From Rhodothermales bacterium (lineage in GTDB: Bacteria > Bacteroidota > Rhodothermia > Rhodothermales > Bin80): 32,036 bases of DNA. The stretch lies in assembly GCA_012267425.1 (NCBI GenBank), contig JAAXGO010000052.1, positions 1 through 32,036 of the forward strand. Reading direction: 5' to 3'. This document shows positions 24,666 through 32,036 of this stretch, one piece after another. The notes below the pieces were generated by a model that was not told where the DNA came from, searched no databases, and was given only the letters and a program-made list of their open reading frames with translations. Each line of letters starts with the position of its first letter. Within the stretch, counting starts at the first letter, position 1. A program made the translations under genes and the position numbers.

Positions 24666-25408
24666 TCGACTGCCTAGAAGCCGTTCGCGATAATGATCCC
24701 TACAAGACCGCCCTCCTGTCCCCAATTCGTGCAGCCCGCCTGCGCATGGAGGTCCTTGACCACGCCAAGCGCATACCTGAGCCCCGACGCCAAGCTCACT
24801 CAATACCCAGCCAGCTTATTCAGGACCTCGACGAGGCAGAAGAGCCAGCAGACATCGTGAGACACGAATTGCAGCTGGTCTCGGCTGCCGAATTGGCGCG
24901 CAGCCTTGAACATAACGGTATCGCGTCGCTGGTGGCCGACCTTCCCCTCTGCAGTCCATCAATGACATTTGTCCTGGATGAGCTGCTCCCAGTGATCGTC
25001 GTAAGCCGGCGACATGGCGTAGAGCAGCGGCGTTTCACTCTTGCCCGCGAATTGGCCGCCTTCTACATTGACCGGCAGTCGCCCGTGGACCTCACAGCCG
25101 CAAAGAGTAGATTTGCGGGAGCGCTGCTCATGCCTCGCGTCCCCCTGTTTATCGAGGCGAAGGACGGCTTCGACGAAGGGAAAGTCATCCGCCTTTCACG
25201 CGAGTTTGGAGTAAGTACGATGGCACTTCTTTGTCGGCTCGAGGTACTTTGCCTGACAACCAATTGGACAATTACCGATGCGGCCGCTTGGGATCGCTCC
25301 GGTGGCGCCGCAGCGCGCCAGCGCGGCACGCAGCTTGGCGCTCTTGGTACACCGCGTCCGGCTGTGGGCAGACTGTCTTCGCGTCTGAGGCACGGCGTCG
25401 CTACATAG
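24662..25408 (+). CDS. ImmA/IrrE-like protein lacking the zinc-binding residues
   Basis: The 248-residue protein matches the ImmA/IrrE (COG2856) metallopeptidase fold in its middle: VIVVSRRHGVEQRRFTLARE, then KSRFAGALLMPRVPLF and SREFGVSTMALLCRLEVL. In active members the helix reads RFTLAHELGH and the downstream helix ExANxFAxxLLMP. Here the two His ligands are Arg 129 and Ala 133 (only Glu 130 of HExxH is kept), and the downstream Glu/Asn are also gone (AAKSRFAG). It should not bind zinc and is probably a pseudoenzyme, perhaps a binding or regulatory partner. The ATG directly follows C7-T-C6 with no ribosome binding site, so translation depends on coupling to the frame upstream or on a frameshift. 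Active relatives cleave phage or stress repressors, but no repressor-like partner was recognised. The last about 30 residues look low-complexity. Confidence 0.72.
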   Translation: MIDCLEAVRDNDPYKTALLSPIRAARLRMEVLDHAKRIPEPRRQAHSIPSQLIQDLDEAEEPADIVRHELQLVSAAELARSLEHNGIASLVADLPLCSPSMTFVLDELLPVIVVSRRHGVEQRRFTLARELAAFYIDRQSPVDLTAAKSRFAGALLMPRVPLFIEAKDGFDEGKVIRLSREFGVSTMALLCRLEVLCLTTNWTITDAAAWDRSGGAAARQRGTQLGALGTPRPAVGRLSSRLRHGVAT

Positions 25409-25427
25409 CGTCGCATGGCCTGGTCCT

Positions 25428-26315
25428 ATGGATGCAACCCCTCTGTACGGAGGCATCGAGGCCGGCGGAACCAAGTTCGTCTGTGCAACGGGGACCGGCC
25501 CTGACGATGTCCGGGCCGAAATACGTTTCCCCACTCGTGGGTCGACTGAGGCACTAGCGCTAGCCATTGAATTCTTTCGGACACAGCCGAAACTGCCAAG
25601 CGCAATAGGTATCGGAGCGTTCGGGCCTGTTGACTCAGATCCAGCGTCATCGACGTACGGCTACATCACGAATACGCCGAAGGAGGGATGGCAGAACACT
25701 GATCTCGTAGGTCCGGTCCGGCGCGCCGTGGGTGTTCCGGTCGTGTTCGACACAGATGTCAACGCCGCGGCGGTGGGAGAGCATCATTGGGGAGCCGCCC
25801 GTGACGTCAATACCTTTCTATACTTGACAGTCGGGACGGGGATCGGAGGCGCTGCGATCATCCGCGGCAAGCGGCACCACGGCCTCATGCACCCTGAAAT
25901 GGGCCACATCCTCGTGCCACGCGCTGAGGGCGACGACTTCGAAGGCAAGTGCCCGTACCACGGGCAGTGCCTGGAAGGAATGGCCAGCGGCCCAGCCATC
26001 GCCGCACGCTGGAAAATGGCGGCGACCGACATCCCAGCAGGCCACATAGCCTGGAGAATTCAGGCGCACTACCTCGCGATTGCCGTGATCAACTTCATCG
26101 TGACGCTCTCACCAGAGCGTGTCATATTGGGAGGTGGTGTCATGCAAAGGAGCGAACTCCTCCCGATGATTCGAACAATCGTCCTCGATCGTCTGCGAGG
26201 ATACATTCGCCGCGACGAAATAACCCGGCATATCGACAGCTACATCGTTGCTCCCGCTCTCGGCGATCGAGCGGGGGTTCTGGGTGCCATGGCGCTGGCT
26301 GCAGAAGCACTCTGA
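25428..26315 (+). CDS. ROK-family sugar kinase, fructokinase type
   Basis: ATP-dependent cytoplasmic kinase for fructose or a similar hexose. The 295-residue protein opens with GGIEAGGTKFVCATG, the EAGGT variant of the ROK phosphate-binding motif found in fructokinases. It continues with FGPVDSDPASSTYGYI, TDVNAAAVGEHHWG (catalytic Asp region), LTVGTGIGGAAII, and the zinc module HPEMGH followed by CPYHGQCLEG. ERVILGGGVMQ and a C-terminal AGVLGAMALA complete the fold. Length fits the single-domain fructokinases. It ends one base from the convergent kdgK gene. It follows the ImmA/IrrE-like gene by 19 bases, but a functional link is not evident. Glucokinase or mannokinase activity cannot be excluded. 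Confidence 0.9.
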   Translation: MDATPLYGGIEAGGTKFVCATGTGPDDVRAEIRFPTRGSTEALALAIEFFRTQPKLPSAIGIGAFGPVDSDPASSTYGYITNTPKEGWQNTDLVGPVRRAVGVPVVFDTDVNAAAVGEHHWGAARDVNTFLYLTVGTGIGGAAIIRGKRHHGLMHPEMGHILVPRAEGDDFEGKCPYHGQCLEGMASGPAIAARWKMAATDIPAGHIAWRIQAHYLAIAVINFIVTLSPERVILGGGVMQRSELLPMIRTIVLDRLRGYIRRDEITRHIDSYIVAPALGDRAGVLGAMALAAEAL

Positions 26316-26316
26316 G

Positions 26317-27345
26317 CTATCGTTCCACGCGCCCTGACCCGGGGCCCCGCATGAGCTTTTCGACTTCGGCCACTGTGGTCAAATTGAAGTCGCCGACGAT
26401 TGTGTGGTGAAGGCACGACGCGGCTACGGCATACTCCAGAGCCTCCCGTGTATCGTCCATTTTGAGAAGCCCCGCAATCAACCCACCAGCGAAAGCGTCT
26501 CCTGCACCTACACGATCGACGATCTGTATATCGTAACACCGGGACCGACGTGGCACGCTGCACTGCTGGTCGTCCAAGAGTATTGCGCTCCATCCGTTGC
26601 GGGAAGCAGAGTAACTTTCACGGAGTGTAATGGCAACGACCCTGAAATCGAACCTCTTCTTTAGTAGGCGTGCAAGATCTCCGTATGCCGATTCGTCCAG
26701 TTTGCCACGCTCGACGTCGGCCCCATGGGCGCTTATGCCGAGGCATTTCTGGGCATCTTCTTCGTTGGCGATGCATACGTCCACGTATTCCATCAGCGGA
26801 ATCATTACGCGCTGCGCATCAGCGACCGTCCAGAGTTTCTTGCGATAGTTGAGGTCGCAGCTGACGGTAGCACCACCGGCGCGCGCAGCGCGGCACGCCT
26901 CTTTAACACACGACTCGGCCGTAGGACCGAGTGCCGGCGTGATACCAGACCAATGGAACCATCGCACTCCTGAGAGCACTTTATCCCAGTCCAATTCCGA
27001 CGGCTGCATGACGCTGACTGCAGAGTGCGCGCGGTCGTAAATAACCTGTGAGGGCCTCTGACTGGCACCTGTTTCTAGAAAATACACGCCGATTCGGCCG
27101 CCACCACGCACGATGAAGTCGGTCCGAATGCCGTAGCGCCGTAGGTGGTTGACCGCTGCCTGCCCGATGGCGTGCTCTGGGATCTTCGAGATGAAATGTG
27201 CCTCGAACCCACTCTGAGCAAGCGTCGCCGCCACGTTTGCTTCACAGCCGCCAAACGAAACCGCTAGTGTCGCGGCCTGCGCAATACGCTCCGCTCCAGG
27301 TGGCGAAAGCCGTAGCATCAGCTCCCCGAACGTGCAAACCTTCAT
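26317..27345 (-). CDS. kdgK: PfkB-family sugar kinase, probable 2-keto-3-deoxygluconate kinase
   Basis: Phosphorylates 2-keto-3-deoxygluconate to KDPG with ATP in the cytoplasm. The 342-residue ribokinase-fold protein shows an N-terminal TFGELMLRLSPP, the substrate-loop glycines in SFGGCEANVA at 30-39, SCDLNYRKKLW (typical of KDG kinases), CIANEEDAQKCLGI, and the anion-hole/catalytic motif DRVGAGDAFAGGL with Asp 283. The preceding gene, 20 bases upstream on the same strand, encodes KDPG aldolase, which uses the product; this supports KdgK over other PfkB sugar kinases. It would handle uronate-derived KDG, in line with the GH88 gene. The ATG at 27345 lacks a Shine-Dalgarno site. Confidence 0.9.
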   Translation of the reverse strand: MKVCTFGELMLRLSPPGAERIAQAATLAVSFGGCEANVAATLAQSGFEAHFISKIPEHAIGQAAVNHLRRYGIRTDFIVRGGGRIGVYFLETGASQRPSQVIYDRAHSAVSVMQPSELDWDKVLSGVRWFHWSGITPALGPTAESCVKEACRAARAGGATVSCDLNYRKKLWTVADAQRVMIPLMEYVDVCIANEEDAQKCLGISAHGADVERGKLDESAYGDLARLLKKRFDFRVVAITLRESYSASRNGWSAILLDDQQCSVPRRSRCYDIQIVDRVGAGDAFAGGLIAGLLKMDDTREALEYAVAASCLHHTIVGDFNLTTVAEVEKLMRGPGSGRVER

Positions 27346-27365
27346 GGCCGAATTACGTTATAAAT

Positions 27366-28010
27366 TCAAGCTCGCGCCACCGCTATGCTGCGACACGCAA
27401 TGCGTGCGCGGTCCGCTATGACGTCTAAGCGGCCTTCCGCGACGGCGTCTCGCCCCACCAGGGCACCGCCGATGCCTACGGCAGCGGCCCCCGCGCATAT
27501 CCAGTCGCCGGCAGTTTCAGGCCGCACGCCGCCGGTAGGCATCAGCCGCAAGTGGGGTAGCGGAGCCAAGAGTGCAGGAATGAAATTCTTGCCCAGACAG
27601 TGCGCTGGAAAAAGCTTCACTATATCGGCCCCGAACGCGTTGGCGGTCTGCGCCTCGGTGGGTGTAAAGGCCCCCGGTATCGCGGGCACGCCACTCTCGT
27701 GGGCGGCCTCGACGACCCTTGGATCAACCACGGGACTGACCACGAATCGGGCGCCTGCATTGACCGCGCGCAGCGTGGCCTCGCGTCCAAGGACCGACCC
27801 CGCTCCAATAAGTATAGACTGCCCAAACTGCCGGGACAAATTTTCTATGTGATGCAACGCACCGGGAGTCGTAAGCGTGATCTCCATTACTGTTACACCC
27901 CCTTCCAACAGCGCCTCCGCCACCTGGAGCACTCTTTCACCGCCGTTCAACCTGATAACGGCCACGGCTCCGGCTTCCACGATGCGATTAGCAATGTTTG
28001 CGCGCGACAT
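27366..28010 (-). CDS. eda: KDPG/KHG aldolase
   Basis: Splits 2-keto-3-deoxy-6-phosphogluconate into pyruvate and glyceraldehyde-3-phosphate (class I, Schiff base). The 214-residue TIM-barrel protein has AVIRLNGGE, Glu 43 in VMEITLTTPGA, IGAGSVLG, GARFVVSPVVDP, IPGAFTPTEA, the Schiff-base Lys 132 in DIVKLFPA, and MPTGGVRPE. These align with the E. coli enzyme (Glu 45, Lys 133) in spacing. It is first in an operon with kdgK and is divergent from the PLP decarboxylase, 137 bases away. The ATG has no Shine-Dalgarno site. Confidence 0.94.
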   Translation of the reverse strand: MSRANIANRIVEAGAVAVIRLNGGERVLQVAEALLEGGVTVMEITLTTPGALHHIENLSRQFGQSILIGAGSVLGREATLRAVNAGARFVVSPVVDPRVVEAAHESGVPAIPGAFTPTEAQTANAFGADIVKLFPAHCLGKNFIPALLAPLPHLRLMPTGGVRPETAGDWICAGAAAVGIGGALVGRDAVAEGRLDVIADRARIACRSIAVARA

Positions 28011-28147
28011 GGACTAGTGTTCCAGCTCCCTGGGATTCTGCACCCGAAATACGCGTGGAATCGTCCCATTGTCAACCGAAAGTATGCGACCACTTGTTTC
28101 AAGCTCAGAAATCTCTCCTCCACTCCACACAAGACTGCCAGCGACCA

Positions 28148-29704
28148 ATGCATACCAACAGCAACGATTGGACTCACCTCGAAAGATTGGAACACGCGGC
28201 TAGGGCACTTGAACCCGACGCTGCGGAATTGGACGAACTGTTCGGAAAGACGGTCGCGTACGCACGGCGCCACTTAAGTGAACTTGCCCATGCGCCAGCG
28301 TACGTAGAGCGGGAAGACGCAGGCCGTGCGCTGACGAATTCGCCGATCACCGAAGACGGCATTTCGATCGACGAAGCGCTCACTCTTCTTCGTGACAATG
28401 TAGACTCCATAGGCATTGACCCGGCCTCCAGCCGTTTTCTGGGATACATCCCGGGAGGGGGGCTGGTCCATTCTGCACTCGGTGATCTCTTGGCAGCCGT
28501 CGCGAACCGCTATGCCGCCGTGTACTACGCCGGCCCCGGCGCCGTCCGCATGGAACACATGCTTGTCCGCTGGATGGCTTCACTGTTCGGTTATCCTGAC
28601 TCGTCAGGCGGTTTTCTTTCTTCCGGCGGGAGCATGGCCAATCTCTCCGCAATCGTTGCGGCGCGTGAAGTGCACGGCGTATCTGGAAATGAGATCGAGC
28701 GCTCTGTCGTGTATCTAACCAACGATACACACTACTGCGTCGGCAAGGCGCTGCGCATCGCAGGGTTGAGCAAGTGTCCAGGACGGTTCGTCCAGATGGA
28801 TGAGAACTTCCGTATGTCTTCCAGCGCCCTCGAAGAAACAATACGGAAAGACAAAAAAGCAGGCCTCCGCCCGTGGCTGCTCGTGTCCTCCACAGGAACC
28901 ACGAATACCGGCGCCGTCGATCCCATCGGGGAGCTGGGCGACATCGCTTCAGCGCACGGCCTATGGCATCACATTGAAGGAGCCTACGGGGCGTTCTTCA
29001 TCTTGTGCCAGGAAGGGCGAGAGATATTGCATGGCATGGATCGGTCGGACTCCATAATCATGGATCCGCACAAGACACTGTTTCTACCCTATGGGACAGG
29101 TGCTGTGATCGTAAAGGAACGCAACCACCTGTTCAATGCGCACCGGGCTTGGGCCGACTATCTACAGGACATAGAACAGGAGATGGAACTCGTCGCGTCG
29201 GCGTTCTTGAGCCCCGAGCTTACGAAGCACTTTCGGGCCCTGCGCATGTGGCTGCCCCTCAAGGTGATCGGGGTCGCTGCATTCCGCGCGGCGCTGTCGG
29301 AAAAAATCCAACTGGCCCGCTACTTCCATGAGCGCCTGCAGCAAGTGCCTGGATTTGAAGTTGGACCGTATCCGGATCTCTCTGTCGTCACCTTCCGCTA
29401 TGTACCTCCGCGCGGCGATGCTAACCTGTTCAATCAGCAGCTGACCGACCTCATACATGCCGATGGGCGGGTATTCCTGAGTTCGACACTTCTACAGGAC
29501 AAGCTGACGCTGCGACTGGCGGTGGTGTGCTTTCGGACACACCGCGACCAAATCGATCTCACACTCGAAATCCTACTTGAAAAAGTGAAGATGCTCCTTG
29601 ACCTTCCTGCGGACAAGAGGCCGGCAGCACCCGACAGCCACGTCTTTCGGGTGACCTCGTCCACAAATACCAGTCAGGAGTCCTCGTCGGCGGTCGGTCC
29701 GTAG
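28148..29704 (+). CDS. Group II PLP-dependent amino-acid decarboxylase with Asp-to-Glu change
   Basis: A 518-residue fold-type I enzyme of the aromatic amino-acid/glutamate decarboxylase superfamily. Seen: SSRFLGYIPGGGLVHSALGD, AVRMEHMLVRWMASLFGYP, GGFLSSGGSMANLSAIVAAR, YLTNDTHYCVGKALRIAG, LLVSSTGTTNTGAVDPI, and the PLP-lysine motif MDPHKTLFLPYGTGA with Lys 309. At 277 the sequence is HIEGAYGAFF: Glu (GAA, 28976-28978) replaces the near-invariant Asp that contacts the cofactor pyridine nitrogen. The spacing to Lys (32) is the same as D271/K303 of human AADC, so the alignment is secure. Substrate unknown. ATG 28148 is preferred to 27998, which would overlap the divergent eda. The 3' end overlaps the DinB-like gene by 31 bases. 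Confidence 0.9.
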   Translation: MHTNSNDWTHLERLEHAARALEPDAAELDELFGKTVAYARRHLSELAHAPAYVEREDAGRALTNSPITEDGISIDEALTLLRDNVDSIGIDPASSRFLGYIPGGGLVHSALGDLLAAVANRYAAVYYAGPGAVRMEHMLVRWMASLFGYPDSSGGFLSSGGSMANLSAIVAAREVHGVSGNEIERSVVYLTNDTHYCVGKALRIAGLSKCPGRFVQMDENFRMSSSALEETIRKDKKAGLRPWLLVSSTGTTNTGAVDPIGELGDIASAHGLWHHIEGAYGAFFILCQEGREILHGMDRSDSIIMDPHKTLFLPYGTGAVIVKERNHLFNAHRAWADYLQDIEQEMELVASAFLSPELTKHFRALRMWLPLKVIGVAAFRAALSEKIQLARYFHERLQQVPGFEVGPYPDLSVVTFRYVPPRGDANLFNQQLTDLIHADGRVFLSSTLLQDKLTLRLAVVCFRTHRDQIDLTLEILLEKVKMLLDLPADKRPAAPDSHVFRVTSSTNTSQESSSAVGP

Positions 29705-30180
29705 CTCGGTGGCACTGAAACGTTCAGAAGGCGCAGATACACGCTGAGCTGTCCGCGGTGGTGCGCCATGTGGCTAATGGTGAATGACCGAAATACGTCG
29801 GCTTTGGGCTCGCTAAAGATGACATGACTGCCCACTCTGAGCGTCCACATCCGAGCCAGATCTTCCTCGGCCAAGCCGCCAACGGCGTGGCGCAGCTCGT
29901 CCGCCTTGCGGTCGAACTCGTCGAGCAGTGCAGCGCGATTTTCGGGTGCAGTACGCCGGGGGAACGGTCCAGCCATGTCCAGTTCGTCGGTCGTGAGTGT
30001 GGTGGTGCCCCACCAGAGGAGGTGAGCAAGGTGGGAGACTAGGTCGCCCAGGCTCATTGACTTCTCGTGAGGCTTCCAGGCGTACTGCTCCTCGGGGGCC
30101 CGTTTAAGCATCCTGCGCGTTGTCGCGATTTCGCGCTCCAGATCGCCGTGGGCGAGGTGCATGTATGGGAGACGTGTCAT
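29674..30180 (-). CDS. DinB-like four-helix-bundle protein
   Basis: A 168-residue soluble protein of the DinB/YfiT-like superfamily. Markers: YAWKPHEKSMSLGDLVSHLA, with a helix-2 His at 50, and the C-terminal FTISHMAHHRGQLSVYLRLL, with His 137 and His 141. These three histidines form the usual divalent-metal site. Members include thiol transferases that use bacillithiol or mycothiol, but most are unassigned, and no specific reaction can be claimed. It is convergent with and overlaps the PLP decarboxylase gene by 31 bases, and stands alone on its strand here. Confidence 0.88.
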   Translation of the reverse strand: MTRLPYMHLAHGDLEREIATTRRMLKRAPEEQYAWKPHEKSMSLGDLVSHLAHLLWWGTTTLTTDELDMAGPFPRRTAPENRAALLDEFDRKADELRHAVGGLAEEDLARMWTLRVGSHVIFSEPKADVFRSFTISHMAHHRGQLSVYLRLLNVSVPPSYGPTADEDS

Positions 30181-30285
30181 AGTCGCATTGATTGAATGGC
30201 GGTGCGTGAACAGTGGCTAGCCGTCGAAGGATCCAACCGCTTCCGTATCTTCTCGGCGTATTCCATCCACACAGTGGCCACGTTG

Positions 30286-31284
30286 ATGAAGTCCTTCCTG
30301 CTCCTACTAATGATCGTGACCTTCGTCGCCTGCTCCGAGTCGGATTACGCTCCGGAGGCCGAACCTGCCGCCGTCACGCCAGACTACTTCATTGACACGG
30401 GCAACACGCATAACCGTTTCAGCGCAACCATCGAGCCAGTGCTGACCGTTCCTTCAGGGGCCGTGATCGAAGTGTATACGAAAGAGGCATCCGACGGGCA
30501 GCTGACGCCGCAGTCAACGGTAGAAGCCGTCAGCGAGCTTGACTTCGATCCCATCCACCCGCTAACGGGACCCGTATACGTCGAAGGTGCCGAGGTCGGT
30601 GACGTCCTTGCAGTCACTCTTCACGACATAGAAATTGGGACGTTTGGCTGGAGCGCCATCGTTCCGGGCTTCGGATTTCTGGCCGACGAATTCCCCGACC
30701 CGTACTTGAAGACCTTTACGCTCGAAGACGGCGCCACCTATGCCGACTTCATGGACGGAATCCGGATTCCGCTCGAGCCATTTGCCGGCGTGATGGGCGT
30801 CGCACCTGCCACAGACTCACTGCTATCTACCATCCCCCCGCGAACGAACGGCGGCAACATGGACGATCCGCACCTCGTGGAAGGGACCACTGTATATTTT
30901 CCGGTGCTCGTAGAGGGCGCACTATTTTCAATCGGTGACACACACGCAGCGCAGGGGTTGGGCGAGGTCTGCGGCACTGCCATCGAAGCTCCGATGCGTA
31001 TCGTCTACGAAGTAAACGTCGTCAAGACCAAGCCCTATCTCACCGAACCACAGTACGAAACCAACGACTACTACGCAGTCACAGGCTTCGCAGAATCTAT
31101 TGACGAAGCAACGCGCAAGGCGACACGCTACATGATCGACTATCTTGAAGCGGAAAAGGGGCTCGATCGTACGGACGCCTACGTCCTCGCATCACTGGCG
31201 GGCGATCTCCACATCGCAGAAGTCGTGGACGTTCCGCACATGCTCGTGACGATGCACATCAGCAAAAGTCTCTTTACCGAGTAG
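30286..31284 (+). CDS. Acetamidase/formamidase-family lipoprotein
   Basis: A 332-residue protein of the FmdA/AmdA family, which hydrolyses short amides. Family markers are HNRFSATIEPVLTVPSGAVI, HPLTGPVYVEGAEVGDVLAV, FAGVMGVAPA, PPRTNGGNMD and GDTHAAQGLGEVCGTAIEAP, which carries the metal/active-site region. The N-terminus is a signal peptide with lipobox (MKSFLLLLMIVTFVAC), so this member is exported and lipid-anchored, unlike the cytoplasmic amidases of the family. The ATG at 30286 is chosen because the signal peptide starts there; the open frame reaches back to 30196. It ends three bases from the convergent dehydrogenase gene, with both stops inside GAGTAGTCATTACTC, a short inverted repeat. 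Confidence 0.88.
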   Translation: MKSFLLLLMIVTFVACSESDYAPEAEPAAVTPDYFIDTGNTHNRFSATIEPVLTVPSGAVIEVYTKEASDGQLTPQSTVEAVSELDFDPIHPLTGPVYVEGAEVGDVLAVTLHDIEIGTFGWSAIVPGFGFLADEFPDPYLKTFTLEDGATYADFMDGIRIPLEPFAGVMGVAPATDSLLSTIPPRTNGGNMDDPHLVEGTTVYFPVLVEGALFSIGDTHAAQGLGEVCGTAIEAPMRIVYEVNVVKTKPYLTEPQYETNDYYAVTGFAESIDEATRKATRYMIDYLEAEKGLDRTDAYVLASLAGDLHIAEVVDVPHMLVTMHISKSLFTE

Positions 31285-31287
31285 TCA

Positions 31288-32036
31288 TTACTCGGCCAAG
31301 TAAGTAATTCGGTATACGGCACCTGCCTGGTCATCCGAAACGAGCAGCGAGCCGTCAGCCATGACCTCTACATCCACTGGCCGTCCCCAGCTCACCTCCC
31401 CGTCAAGCCACCCTTCGGCGAATACTTCCTGGCCGATGGCCATGCCGTCGTCGTCGAAGTGGACCAGTTTGACACGGTAGCCGATTTTCTTGCGGCGATT
31501 CCACGACCCGTGCTCCGCAATGAAGGCTTGGTTACGGTACGCTTCCGGAAACATGTTGCCCGTATAGAATTCCATACCTAGCGGTGCGACGTGGGGACCG
31601 AGAAGGACCGCCGGTGCGATGAATTCGTCGGCGCTGCGGCCCTCGCCATACTCGGGGTCCGGCGTATCTCCCTGATGGTAGTATGGAAACCCGAAGTGCA
31701 TGCCCGGCTTCGGGGCATGGTTGAGTTCGCACTGCGGCAGCTCGTCTGTGATCGCTGGATCCTCGCTGATGTTGTCGCTCCCGTTGTCAGTAAACCAAAA
31801 CTCGCCGGTCACGGGATGCCAAGCGAAACCCACTGAGTTGCGGACACCACGAGCATAGACGTCGCGCTTCGATCCATCAGGATTCATGCGCAAGATCGCG
31901 GCATACGGATCGGGCCTCTCACACACATCCGATGGGAACGAAAAGCTTGCCATCCGGACTGAAGTCGATGAATTTCCAGCCGTGGTGTCTGTCTTCGGGC
32001 AGATCGTTCAACACCACTACGGGCTCTGGTGGATCG
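31288..32036 (-). pseudogene. PQQ-type sorbosone/glucose dehydrogenase, frameshifted and cut by window edge
   Basis: C-terminal part of a soluble PQQ-dependent sugar dehydrogenase (glucose/sorbosone type beta-propeller). Two frames are needed. From the window edge to the TGA at 31921-31919 the protein reads DRHHGWKFIDFSPDGKLFVP then IGCV-stop. The other frame continues from about 31935 with VCERPDPYAAILRMNPDGS, YARGVRNSVGFAWHPVTGE, WFTDNGSDN, KPGMHFGFPYYHQGDTPDPE, LGPHVAPLGMEFYTG, FIAEHGSWNRRKKIGYRV and a C-terminal LLVSDDQAGAVYRITY. Homologues read VPIGAPCNVCE here; the sequence fits a deletion of about 11 bases that removes APC and shifts the frame. The gene is therefore broken, or the assembly has an error at the TGTGTGTGAG stretch. 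The N-terminal half is outside the window. Confidence 0.8.

Noticed and set aside
1-32036. tRNA, rRNA, CRISPR array, prophage or toxin-antitoxin system
   Set aside because: No T-arm-like sequence in a plausible cloverleaf, no regularly spaced repeats and no phage structural genes were seen. The ImmA/IrrE-like gene alone does not make a toxin-antitoxin pair.

Overview
The window (about 32 kb, moderately GC-rich, dense coding on both strands) looks like a chromosome segment of a Bacteroidota/Rhodothermota-type bacterium, probably marine. The pointers are a GldA/GldF/GldG-type ABC exporter, a class II (B12-dependent) ribonucleotide reductase, a 6-bladed beta-propeller lipoprotein, several lipobox-bearing sulfatases, and many starts without a clear Shine-Dalgarno site. 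The phylum is inferred from gene content only.

Layout. 1-2850 (-): ribonucleotide reductase NrdJ, 3' end beyond the window. 3311-5362 (-): a small unknown protein and a CCA-adding tRNA nucleotidyltransferase. 5421-7830 (-): a secreted CBM9-like protein and a sulfatase lipoprotein. 8036-11164 (+): a large protein with a degenerate SGNH-like domain, a beta-propeller/dehydrogenase domain, HEAT-like helices and a cytochrome c domain. 11166-11907: a decayed sulfatase truncated by the 3' relic of an IS5-type transposase. 12140-13657 (+): an intact sulfatase. 13565-16261 (-): L-rhamnose isomerase and a GH88 unsaturated glucuronyl hydrolase. 16807-22766 (+): an ABC-2 exporter operon (ATPase, permease, GldG-like, DUF4340) running into htpG. 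23024-24259 (-): propeller lipoprotein. 24426-25408 (+): a small ORF overlapping (ATGA) an ImmA/IrrE-like protein that has lost its zinc site. 25428-26315 (+): ROK fructokinase. 26317-28010 (-): KDPG aldolase and 2-keto-3-deoxygluconate kinase. 28148-29704 (+): group II PLP decarboxylase. 29674-30180 (-): DinB-like protein. 30286-31284 (+): acetamidase/formamidase-type lipoprotein. 31288-32036 (-): a frameshifted PQQ-type sorbosone/glucose dehydrogenase cut by the window edge.

How the genes fit together. Sulfatases, GH88, L-rhamnose isomerase, KDG kinase and KDPG aldolase together suggest use of a sulfated polysaccharide containing rhamnose and uronic acid (ulvan-like). Sulfatases would desulfate outside the cytoplasm, GH88 would release unsaturated uronate, RhaI would isomerise rhamnose, and KdgK plus Eda would take 2-keto-3-deoxygluconate to pyruvate and glyceraldehyde-3-phosphate. 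No lyase, SusC/D pair or KduI/KduD is in the window, so the substrate is an inference.

I did not find a clearly new multi-gene defence or mobile system. The most unusual items are the sulfatase/IS5 double relic, the zinc-less ImmA/IrrE-like protein behind C tracts, a four-copy GAAAAAAA tandem repeat in a divergent promoter region, and a PLP decarboxylase with Glu where the family has its cofactor-binding Asp. No tRNA, rRNA or CRISPR array was seen.
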